A DNA stretch of 7,846 nt from Candidatus Zixiibacteriota bacterium (GTDB lineage Bacteria; Zixibacteria; MSB-5A5; JAABVY01): positions 15,543 to 23,388 of the forward strand of contig JAABVY010000275.1 in assembly GCA_011777135.1 (NCBI GenBank), written 5' to 3'. Numbering within the stretch: position 1 is the first letter of the stretch; every line of letters begins with the position of its first letter. The translations under genes were made by a program, and so were the position numbers. This document shows positions 1 through 5,798 of this stretch, one piece after another. Below the pieces are notes generated by a model. It did no database searches. It was not told the origin of the DNA and saw only the letters and a program-made list of their open reading frames with translations.

Positions 1-470
1 GCTCCAGGCTGATAGAAGATGAAGGTATCGAAGCCTTGACCAAAGAGCTTTTTCCCCTGGCCAACGTGGTCACTCCAAATATTCCGGAAGCCGAATTTCT
101 GACAGGTATGGAGATAAAGAATAAGCGGCAGATGACCGAGGCATTAGAAGCTCTGATTGAGCTCTATCCGGCAACAGTATTTGTATTGAAAGGGGGACAT
201 CTGGAGGATGCCGCGATCGATATCTATGGCAGCAACTCATTGACTGTTAATGAGTTAAAGTCTGAGAAGGTGGCCGGTGTCAACAATCATGGCTCCGGAT
301 GTACATTTGCATCGGCTGTGGCCGCCTATCTGGCACGCGGTCATGAAATCGAAGAATCACTCAATCTTGCTAAAAACTTCATCAGCGGCGGTTTACGTAA
401 CAGTCTCAGACTGGAAGGGGGGATTAGTCTGATTGATCATTTCTGGCGCTCGGAAAAAGGAATACACTGA
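1..470 (+). CDS. thiD: Hydroxymethylpyrimidine / phosphomethylpyrimidine kinase, 3' part (partial)
   Basis: C-terminal part of a ribokinase-fold kinase that phosphorylates hydroxymethylpyrimidine and its monophosphate in the cytoplasm, in the pyrimidine branch of thiamine diphosphate synthesis. The reading frame is open from base 3, so the gene begins before the window. A TTG at 36 lies inside the conserved fold and is not the start. Visible signatures, in order, are SRLIEDEG (the segment after the family's usual 'DPVM...sG' stretch), VVTPNIPEAEFLTG (family TPNxPEAexLtG), VFVLKGGHLED (family lvKGGH), and NNHGSGCTFASAVAAYLARG (family HGTGCTxSaAiAAxLA, the anion hole and catalytic region, with Ser for Thr). 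The protein ends about where the family usually ends. Its stop codon directly abuts the stop of the convergent gene, and no terminator hairpin is visible. A pyridoxal kinase of the same superfamily is the main alternative, but the motif spelling favours ThiD. Confidence 0.88.
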   Translation, partial: SRLIEDEGIEALTKELFPLANVVTPNIPEAEFLTGMEIKNKRQMTEALEALIELYPATVFVLKGGHLEDAAIDIYGSNSLTVNELKSEKVAGVNNHGSGCTFASAVAAYLARGHEIEESLNLAKNFISGGLRNSLRLEGGISLIDHFWRSEKGIH

Positions 471-896
471 TCACTTTGTGAATCGTCTGGAGAGGATTTC
501 GATCACTTCCTTTTCCAGGGCGGCGAGCGATTTCTCTTTTGCTTTCAGCTCACCTATTTCATCCCTCTGATCGTCATCATCCATAAACCGCTCATGCAGC
601 AGTTCCTGCAGACGGCTGGCCTTTTCCTGTGATATTTCCTGCTCATGCTCAAGAGAGGTAAGGAGCTTCGTAAGGGCCATTTTTATCGTCTCAGAATCTG
701 AGATATATTTCTGCTTGCAGACATCGACCTGCTTAATATATTCGTCTTTATCGCGGTCCACCTGCTTGAAAAGTGATTCCAGAATATGGTGTACATCAAG
801 ATCCTTATTCCCGGGGCTCTTTATCCCGGTAAGGCGCTTCTGGACATTCTTCGACCACTCGATGGTCTCCTTGAATTGTTCCTTAATTTTTGCCAC
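471..896 (-). CDS. Small charged coiled-coil protein of unknown function
   Basis: A 141-residue protein that I do not recognise. It is rich in Lys, Glu, Asp and Gln. Long heptad-like helices seem to span residues 37-103 and 110-138, separated by an acidic patch at residues 105-113 (MDDDDQRDE). A Trp and basic residues lie near the N-terminus (residues 14-25). There is no signal peptide, membrane segment or enzymatic motif, so a cytoplasmic helical scaffold or accessory protein is the most that can be inferred. The start is GTG (894-896), chosen because AGGAGGGG on the minus strand (903-910) sits 6 bases upstream. It overlaps the end of the glycosyltransferase gene by 14 bases, so the two are probably translationally coupled and functionally linked. 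An ATG at 899-901 is in another frame. Coding status is well supported by length, spacing and composition; function is unknown. Confidence 0.8.
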   Translation of the reverse strand: MAKIKEQFKETIEWSKNVQKRLTGIKSPGNKDLDVHHILESLFKQVDRDKDEYIKQVDVCKQKYISDSETIKMALTKLLTSLEHEQEISQEKASRLQELLHERFMDDDDQRDEIGELKAKEKSLAALEKEVIEILSRRFTK

Positions 897-2028
897 CGCA
901 TTCCCCTCCTATCTTCTTTAAATCCCTCACAATATCATAAGCCGCGTTGGGCTTGGCAATCATCCTCGCACCCTCCGACAACGATTTAAGATTTTCCGGA
1001 TTTTCGATTAATTCAGTTAATCTATACGGCAATCCGGCCAGCTGGTTCAATTTAATTCCGGCACCCTGCTCCATCAGGAATTCAGCGTTACGCTCCTCCT
1101 GACCAGCATAGGGCTTGTATATGGCAATTGGTGTCCCTGCGGCCATACATTCCGAGGTCGTCAGACCACCGGACTTGGTTATTACTATATCGGCCAGTGC
1201 CATTAACTCCTCCATAAAATCTATGTACCCGAATATCCTGTAGGATATGTTATTCTCTGCGAACCTTTTCTTTATCCTGCCGGGAATCGGCCATTCCTTT
1301 CCCGCCAGCATAATCAGCTGGATCGGATGAGGTACCATGGTAAGGTACCTGACGAAATGTTCGAAGTTACCCTTTGTAAACACATCCCGAAACAAAAGAA
1401 TAGTGAAAATATTAGAATCGAGATTGTATTTTTCCCGCAAGGCCTGCTTTTCTTCGATTTTGGTATATTTTGGATGAATAGGGATCCCGGTAACTTTGAT
1501 ATTATTATTCTTAATACCTAAAAACTCTTTTAATGTCAAAAGTTCCGATTTGATTGCCTCGGTCGGTACATAAAATCTATCTGCTCCCGGCGTCAGCCAT
1601 GCCGTATGGATGCCGTAATCGGTCACGATTATGGCAAATTTCGCTGGACTGTTCATCTTCTGATTTAACAGGTATACCGCATCAGACGGCATAAAGTGGG
1701 TTGAAACGACTATATCCGGCTTCTCCTTCTTCACGAGCCTGATAAACTTGCCCATGACCAATTTCCTGAAAAACCAGCTGAGCCTGCCGGGCGGCTTGAA
1801 CTTGTGAAGGTCCTCTCCTCTGGAGAACGCGATTCGCCACAAAATCGGAAAACGGCTGGCCATCAGTAAATAACCTCGCGAATATATAAATCGGAACAAG
1901 GCTGGAGTATAATCGAGGATATCTTCCGTAACCACATCATCTTCAGGATATAATTCAGACCAGGCAATCCTCAATGCGTTGGTGGCGGCTTTATGACCCG
2001 CGCCGGCCGACGTGAACAATATGCGCAC
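883..2028 (-). CDS. GT28-family glycosyltransferase, MGDG synthase / diacylglycerol glucosyltransferase-like
   Basis: A 381-residue GT-B fold protein of the MGDG synthase/UgtP type, which moves a sugar from a nucleotide sugar onto a lipid acceptor at the inner face of the membrane. N-terminal domain: SAGAGHKAA (residues 7-15, family GxGHxxAA), VSTHFMPSDAV (108-118), VTDYGIHTAWLTPGADRFYV (135-154) and GIPIHPKY (181-188). C-terminal domain: TKSGGLTTSECMAAGTPI (284-301) and GQEERNAEFL (309-318), the usual donor-binding block. The Gly-rich loop normally found at the start of the C-terminal domain (GGGxGxG type) reads LLFRDVFTKG (211-220), which is unusual. There are no membrane helices; peripheral attachment is typical of the family. 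The GTG start at 2028 is the only normal start that keeps the whole fold, but it lacks a good Shine-Dalgarno site. The frame is open upstream to a TAG at about 2099. MurG is unlikely because the N-terminal motifs are of the MGDG type. The exact lipid and sugar cannot be read from the sequence. Confidence 0.85.
   Translation of the reverse strand: MRILFTSAGAGHKAATNALRIAWSELYPEDDVVTEDILDYTPALFRFIYSRGYLLMASRFPILWRIAFSRGEDLHKFKPPGRLSWFFRKLVMGKFIRLVKKEKPDIVVSTHFMPSDAVYLLNQKMNSPAKFAIIVTDYGIHTAWLTPGADRFYVPTEAIKSELLTLKEFLGIKNNNIKVTGIPIHPKYTKIEEKQALREKYNLDSNIFTILLFRDVFTKGNFEHFVRYLTMVPHPIQLIMLAGKEWPIPGRIKKRFAENNISYRIFGYIDFMEELMALADIVITKSGGLTTSECMAAGTPIAIYKPYAGQEERNAEFLMEQGAGIKLNQLAGLPYRLTELIENPENLKSLSEGARMIAKPNAAYDIVRDLKKIGGECGGKN
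903..910 (-). promoter_or_regulatory. Strong Shine-Dalgarno site inside the upstream gene
   Basis: AGGAGGGG on the minus strand lies 6 bases before the GTG at 896. It falls in the last codons of the glycosyltransferase (Gly-Gly-Glu). It fixes the coiled-coil gene's start and points to translational coupling. Confidence 0.75.
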
Positions 2029-2120
2029 CTTCTGACCGGTGCCGGGCTTGTATCGGGCGTCTTTATCCTGATCCTTTTCTATGATCTCAATCCCTTCCTA
2101 AATGGCCTGTCATCTTTTAC

Positions 2121-2148
2121 AATATATAATTCTATCGGACGCATTCAA
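2121..2148 (-). promoter_or_regulatory. Candidate sigma-70-type promoter for the glycosyltransferase operon
   Basis: On the minus strand TTGAAT (2143-2148) and TATATT (2121-2126) are 16 bases apart, giving a predicted transcript start near 2113 and a leader of about 85 bases. TTGAATG is tandemly duplicated (2142-2155), and a perfect 10-base palindrome, CTTTATAAAG (2156-2165), lies just upstream. The assignment is by eye only. Confidence 0.35.
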
Positions 2149-2326
2149 CATTCAACTTTATAAAGCTTTTTGTCCCTGCTGTTTCAAATAAGATTGTAGC
2201 CCGGCTCTTTTCCTGTTCGCCATCTCAATAACATCCCTTCAAAGCAAACTGGCCCGCACCATCCAGCATATTTCAACCTGAAGTGATTTAGTCGGATATG
2301 CCGGAAAACTGTTTTTGGATGGTTAA

Positions 2327-2364
2327 AGTTTCGTGAAAAATACCGATAGAGAAACTAGTTTCAC
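2327..2364. repeat. Cluster of AGTTTC/GAAACT half-sites, possible operator
   Basis: GAAACTAGTTTC (2351-2362) is a perfect 12-base palindrome. AGTTTC occurs again in direct orientation at 2327-2332, exactly 30 bases before the copy at 2357-2362. GTGAAA (2333-2338) can also pair with TTTCAC (2359-2364), and GTTTC (2328-2332) with GAAAC (2351-2355). The cluster lies 53-90 bases ahead of the signalling operon, a plausible operator position. The region is A-rich, so chance remains possible. Confidence 0.35.
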
Positions 2365-2416
2365 AAAAAAACAAATCGCATAAAAACAGAAACAAATTGC
2401 CGTAAGGGTCATGAGA

Positions 2417-3373
2417 ATGGCAACATTTGACCACATTCCCACTTTAACCAGCAGGATCGCTCCCTTTGTATTGGATCACAATCAATGCAAGTTTCTTGAT
2501 TCCCTGAGTGCCTTCTGTGAGGCACATGACTCAAAAGAGTTGATATCAAGGTTGTGCAGCTGCATTGATGATTTTACAGAGTTTCACATTGCATATGTTC
2601 TGCTGCGGCCGGAATGTGAATTCGGCAACAACCTTCCCCGGTTTGCAGACCTGTCAACTTTCGATCTACGCTATGATAATTCCGGTTTTGTCATGAGGAT
2701 GCATGATGACGGCCTGGAGATTTTTGCCGTCATAAAGGATAAAAACTGTAAACGCGGAAGACTCAATCTCGCTCTGGCAATTTTGCCCGAAAGCAGTTCC
2801 AATCCCCGTCTGGAGGCCGAAAAGTTGAGCATCGCGCTTGAGAAATCGGCAAAGAAAGGCAAAAGTTCCAGCGGCTATGCGGCCGAGGCAAAAGCCTCGA
2901 ACCAGGCCATAAGCGCTACAACTTTGACCGGAATAATAAAAAGTGTCATTTCAAAGAGCGGATATGCACAAAGACAGATTAGCTGCAGATATTATGATGG
3001 TCTGGCTGATTCCGAAATTATGATTGGGACGGATCAGGTTCGCGAAGTAATAGATCAGATTCTTACCAGGGTCCGTGAAGCCACGCCTGAACATTCCGGA
3101 ATTGTAGAGATAGACCTCAGCCGGGATGAAGAAATTGTGCAAATATGTATCATTATCAAAGATAATCGATCTAAAATTAGGCCGGAGCTTCTAAGGATGG
3201 TAAAAGAGCCCCATACTTCCACCAGGGAGGGTGGATCCGGTCTGGATCTTGCAGTGGCTGAAAGTATTTGTCGGGCAAATGGTGGAAAGTTGCAGATCGA
3301 CAGCCCGGCCAATGGAGCCACCCGAGTAAAAATATCATTTCCTCGCAAAGAACGACCAAATATAAAGGAGTGA
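2417..3373 (+). CDS. Degenerate histidine-kinase-like protein (GAF-like sensor plus eroded HATPase domain)
   Basis: A soluble protein of 318 residues with no signal peptide or membrane helix. The C-terminal 140 or so residues follow the layout of a histidine kinase ATPase domain of NtrB type. The G2 box and after are well kept: GGSGLDLAVAESICRANGG (residues 272-290), then NGATRVKISFP. The N box, normally LxNLLxNAxxAt, reads DQILTRVREAT (213-223) and lacks the Mg-binding Asn. The G1 box, normally DNGxGI, reads DNRSKI (249-254). No His-box helix precedes it: residues 150-180 contain no His-Glu/Asp motif. The N-terminal region (about 28-148) looks like a divergent GAF domain, with ELISRLCSCIDDF resembling the GAF protein encoded at the end of the same operon. 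I infer a sensor or scaffold that neither binds ATP normally nor autophosphorylates. The start at 2417 is preferred over the in-frame ATG at 2411 because AAGGG (2404-2408) is 8 bases from the former and only 2 from the latter. Confidence 0.8.
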   Translation: MATFDHIPTLTSRIAPFVLDHNQCKFLDSLSAFCEAHDSKELISRLCSCIDDFTEFHIAYVLLRPECEFGNNLPRFADLSTFDLRYDNSGFVMRMHDDGLEIFAVIKDKNCKRGRLNLALAILPESSSNPRLEAEKLSIALEKSAKKGKSSSGYAAEAKASNQAISATTLTGIIKSVISKSGYAQRQISCRYYDGLADSEIMIGTDQVREVIDQILTRVREATPEHSGIVEIDLSRDEEIVQICIIIKDNRSKIRPELLRMVKEPHTSTREGGSGLDLAVAESICRANGGKLQIDSPANGATRVKISFPRKERPNIKE

Positions 3374-3384
3374 GATCACACACC

Positions 3385-4758
3385 ATGGAAAAAATACTAA
3401 TTGTTGATGGCGAAATAGCATTGAGACAATCGCTCAATATCCTGCTGGCCAGACACTCTTACTGTGCTGAAACAGCCGATTCAGCCGGCCAGGCGCTTTC
3501 CATTCTCGAAAATGAACACTTTGATATGGTCATAACCGACCTGCGCATGAAGGAAATGAATGGTCTGGAGCTTCTGCGCCGTATCAAAAATATGTATCCC
3601 CATGTAGAGGTGATAGTTTTAACCGATTTCGGTTCCATCGGGGTGGCGCTGGAAGCTATGAAAGCCGGTGCATTCGACTTTGTAACCAAACCGTTCAAAA
3701 ACGAACAGCTTCTCGTGGTTGTAGAAAAAGCGCTGGAGAGACGCAAGTTGATTTCAGAAATTAGGTATTTGAGGGATGCATTGCGCAAAGATTATTCGGA
3801 CGAAAATATCATTGCCCAATCTCCTCAAATGATGGCAGTGATGGATCTGGTTAGAAAAATCGCCTCACAGAATCTCACCGTTCTCATAAGCGGAGATTCT
3901 GGAGCCGGAAAGAAAACCATTGCTAGGATAATCCATAACCTGTCTGCCCGAAAAGATAATAGATTTTTCGCAATAAACTGCTCAGCCATGCCGGAGCAGC
4001 TTCTGGAAATAGAACTTTTTGGCCAGGCAGGCGGCACCATAGAAGGTGTTACATGTACCGCTAAAGGTCTCTTGGAAAAAGCCGCGGGCGGTACGATTCT
4101 CCTGGATGAAATCTCCGATATGCCTTTGTCTTTGCAATCCAGAATACTGCGGGTCATGGAGGAAAAGGTCATCAGGCCGGTTGGGTCGGATACTGAGACT
4201 GAGATAGATGTACGGATTCTCGCCTCGACCAGTAAAGATCTGGCCCGGATGGTTAAAGCCGGCACATTCCGAGAAGATTTATATTATCGTCTGGATGTGA
4301 TTCGTATACATGTACCTTCGCTTGCAGAGCGATGCGAGGATATAATGCCGCTGGCCGAGCATTTCCTCAAAAAGTGTGGCGGCGAACTTGGAAGGCCAGG
4401 CCTACGTATGGATTCCTCCGCAGCAAATTCCCTCCTGAATTATGAATGGCCTGGAAATGTCAGGGAATTGAAAAATACTATTAAACGGGCTGTTGCCCTG
4501 ACCAACAGGGATACTCTTGATCAGGAGGATATCTTCTTTGCCCCCAACGTACTGGGTCATCCCCGCAGGCTGCAGTTGCGCAGGCCGCCGGAAACAAGCA
4601 CCCTTGAAGATACCCAGCGGGAACATATAAGGCGCGCCCTGGCTTCCAATAATTGGAATTATACCCGGACATCAAAACAGCTCGGGATAGGCCGAACGAC
4701 ACTCTGGCGCAAAGTAAAGAAGTACAATCTGAAGCCGGAGACAATCGTTTCAGATTAA
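3385..4758 (+). CDS. NtrC-type response regulator (REC-AAA+-Fis HTH) with altered GAFTGA loop
   Basis: A DNA-binding regulator of 457 residues with three domains. The receiver (1-120) has phospho-acceptor Asp52 (TDLRMKEMNG), Thr80 and Lys102, but one of the acidic-pocket Asp residues is Gly9 (VDGE). The AAA+ domain (about 143-375) has Walker A GDSGAGKK (170-177), switch Asn198, Walker B TILLDE (237-242), arginine fingers in FREDLYYR (Arg296, Arg302) and sensor II in WPGNVRELK. The sigma-54-contacting GAFTGA loop is GTIEGV (217-222), and the sensor I Asn is Ser283. The Fis-type HTH (about 405-448) is intact, ending ...GIGRTTLWRKVKKY. DNA binding and probably ATP hydrolysis are kept, whereas classical sigma-54 activation is doubtful. 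The start is ATG 3385, because the receiver fold begins at MEKILIVD. AAGGAG (3365-3370) is 14 bases away, which is long; an in-frame GTG at 3370 overlaps that site. The gene lies 11 bases after the kinase-like gene, in the same operon. Confidence 0.92.
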   Translation: MEKILIVDGEIALRQSLNILLARHSYCAETADSAGQALSILENEHFDMVITDLRMKEMNGLELLRRIKNMYPHVEVIVLTDFGSIGVALEAMKAGAFDFVTKPFKNEQLLVVVEKALERRKLISEIRYLRDALRKDYSDENIIAQSPQMMAVMDLVRKIASQNLTVLISGDSGAGKKTIARIIHNLSARKDNRFFAINCSAMPEQLLEIELFGQAGGTIEGVTCTAKGLLEKAAGGTILLDEISDMPLSLQSRILRVMEEKVIRPVGSDTETEIDVRILASTSKDLARMVKAGTFREDLYYRLDVIRIHVPSLAERCEDIMPLAEHFLKKCGGELGRPGLRMDSSAANSLLNYEWPGNVRELKNTIKRAVALTNRDTLDQEDIFFAPNVLGHPRRLQLRRPPETSTLEDTQREHIRRALASNNWNYTRTSKQLGIGRTTLWRKVKKYNLKPETIVSD

Positions 4759-4782
4759 GGTAAAATTAACAGTGGAAGTATT

Positions 4783-5151
4783 ATGACAGATATAAAAAAG
4801 AAAATGAGGATTCTGATCATCGATGACAATCCCGGTTTCCTGGAATCTACCCATATGGCCCTGAGCAAAATCGGCTTCGACTGCCATAATTCCCGAACTG
4901 TAGAACAGGCTCAGGAGTTGCTTCAAGAAGAGAAATTCGATCTGATCATCTGCAACTATTTTATGCCCGAATGCAATGGCCGGGAGGCGCTGAAAAAGCT
5001 GGGAGATTCTGATCCTGAGTGTAAACTTATATTGACGTCCACATATCCATTGGACGTGAAATTTAAAAAAACCGACCGCTTCATATTTGTCGACAAATTG
5101 GGCCTCGTGGATTGGCTGTCAGAAAAATATTCGGAAGTTCTGTATGTCTGA
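4783..5151 (+). CDS. Stand-alone pseudo-receiver (Asp to Asn at the phosphorylation site)
   Basis: A single-domain CheY-like protein of 122 residues. It starts MTDIKKKMRILIIDDN, with both acidic-pocket residues present (Asp14, Asp15). The phospho-acceptor segment, normally LLDxxMPxxxG, reads ICNYFMPECNG, so Asn58 replaces the phosphorylated Asp. The switch Thr (Thr85, LILTST) and the conserved Lys (Lys105, in FVDKLG) are present, although the usual Pro after Lys is Leu. No output domain follows. I infer a receiver fold locked in one state, serving as a binding partner and not as a phosphoryl acceptor. The ATG at 4783 has GGAAG (4774-4778) 4 bases upstream. It lies 24 bases after the NtrC-type regulator, and its end overlaps the next start by 8 bases. 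A sequencing error is unlikely to explain the substitution fully, because neighbouring proteins are degenerate too. Confidence 0.87.
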   Translation: MTDIKKKMRILIIDDNPGFLESTHMALSKIGFDCHNSRTVEQAQELLQEEKFDLIICNYFMPECNGREALKKLGDSDPECKLILTSTYPLDVKFKKTDRFIFVDKLGLVDWLSEKYSEVLYV

Positions 5152-5734
5152 AATCAAATGGATGACGGATAATTCGGCCCGTCCTACGGAAATCGAATTC
5201 CGCAGGATAGACAGGTCCGAGCTTCAGGCTGAAAGTTCTGCGTACGCCGAGAACTCGGTTTTTCGCAGCCTTAAGAAAGTCATCAACAGCTCCTATACCC
5301 GTTATGAGCTATTCATGAAGCTCTGCTCGAAGCTTGATAAGTTTTTCGCCATCAACAGGGCCTCATTGGCTTTATATGATGAAGAAAATGATCTAATGAG
5401 TATTACTCATGTACAGATAAACCGTGAATTCAGAAATGGTGTTCATCTCAATGTAGTGGCGGGCAAGACCCTGATGAAAAAGGTTCTGGATAGCGGTCAT
5501 GTGTATGTTCGCGATTATTCTCAGGATATCGAAGCAATAGAACTGGAAAAGAAGATATTGATGGATAAGAATTCCAAAAGTTTGGCCATAATTCCCCTCG
5601 TCCATGGAAACAAGAAGATCGGTACCCTGAATATTACATCCAGCTCCTATCAGGCATTCAGCATCCTGGAATCCCATATCTTCGACTATTTCTTTCACAA
5701 GACCTCGGAGAAGATGTCCGAACTTCCGCAATGA
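5144..5734 (+). CDS. Stand-alone GAF-domain protein
   Basis: A protein of 196 residues with a short polar N-terminal tail (1-40) and one GAF domain (about 45-190). The fold is suggested by the pattern ELFMKLCSKLDKFFAINRAS (55-74), the strand LALYDEEND, the helix segment GKTLMKKVLDSGHVYVRDY (107-125, the family's 'g.a.a...g.pv.v.D'), and the closing strands SLAIIPLVHGNKKIGTLNI (146-164). GAF domains bind small ligands such as cyclic nucleotides, haem or aromatic compounds, or act as dimerisation units. No ligand is predictable here, and no catalytic output domain (GGDEF, HD, kinase) is attached. ATG 5144 is chosen because GGAAG (5133-5137) is 6 bases upstream and because it overlaps the pseudo-receiver's stop (ATGTCTGA), which suggests coupled translation. 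The open frame continues upstream to 5087, but only as a shadow of the receiver gene. As last gene of the operon it probably supplies or relays the input signal. Confidence 0.84.
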   Translation: MSEIKWMTDNSARPTEIEFRRIDRSELQAESSAYAENSVFRSLKKVINSSYTRYELFMKLCSKLDKFFAINRASLALYDEENDLMSITHVQINREFRNGVHLNVVAGKTLMKKVLDSGHVYVRDYSQDIEAIELEKKILMDKNSKSLAIIPLVHGNKKIGTLNITSSSYQAFSILESHIFDYFFHKTSEKMSELPQ

Positions 5735-5798
5735 TCTGTTCTCAGACTGTTTTTAAGCTGATTTGATAGATTACAGTTAGCCCCCCCGAAATATTTTG

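Larger units (their letters stand above)
2029..2416. other. Divergent control region without a convincing gene
   Basis: This 388-base gap separates two divergent operons. The left part carries the glycosyltransferase promoter candidate. The right part (about 2310-2400) is A-rich on the plus strand and holds an inverted-repeat cluster at 2327-2364. I found no clear sigma-54 promoter (GG-N10-GC) ahead of the signalling operon, and no strong -35/-10 pair there either. A 21-codon minus-strand ORF (2158-2223) is discussed under findings. No tRNA, riboswitch or terminator is evident. Confidence 0.6.

Noticed and set aside
2298..2336. 12-codon plus-strand ORF in the divergent region
   Set aside because: It has no Shine-Dalgarno, is very short, and its composition is not protein-like.
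2029..2416. Sigma-54 promoter ahead of the signalling operon
   Set aside because: No GG-N10-GC pair with TGGC/TTGC context was found. CTGGCCCGCACCATCCAGC has the wrong spacing.
3268..3384. N-terminal extension of the NtrC-type regulator back to 3268
   Set aside because: The extra 39 codons overlap the end of the kinase-like gene out of frame, and the receiver fold starts cleanly at MEKILIVD (3385).
3055..3437. Long minus-strand open frames under the kinase-like and NtrC-type genes
   Set aside because: They lie opposite well-supported domain-bearing genes, have Ser/Arg/Pro-rich shadow composition, and lack Shine-Dalgarno sites or recognisable motifs.
5087..5143. Upstream extension of the GAF protein to 5087
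   Set aside because: It is a shadow of the receiver gene. The ATG at 5144 has a well-spaced Shine-Dalgarno and the typical overlapping stop/start arrangement.
5735..5790. Rho-independent terminator after the GAF gene
   Set aside because: A short T run follows CAGACTG (5741-5760 region), but the possible stem is only 3-4 base pairs, too weak to call. The run of seven C at 5781-5787 is not a terminator either.
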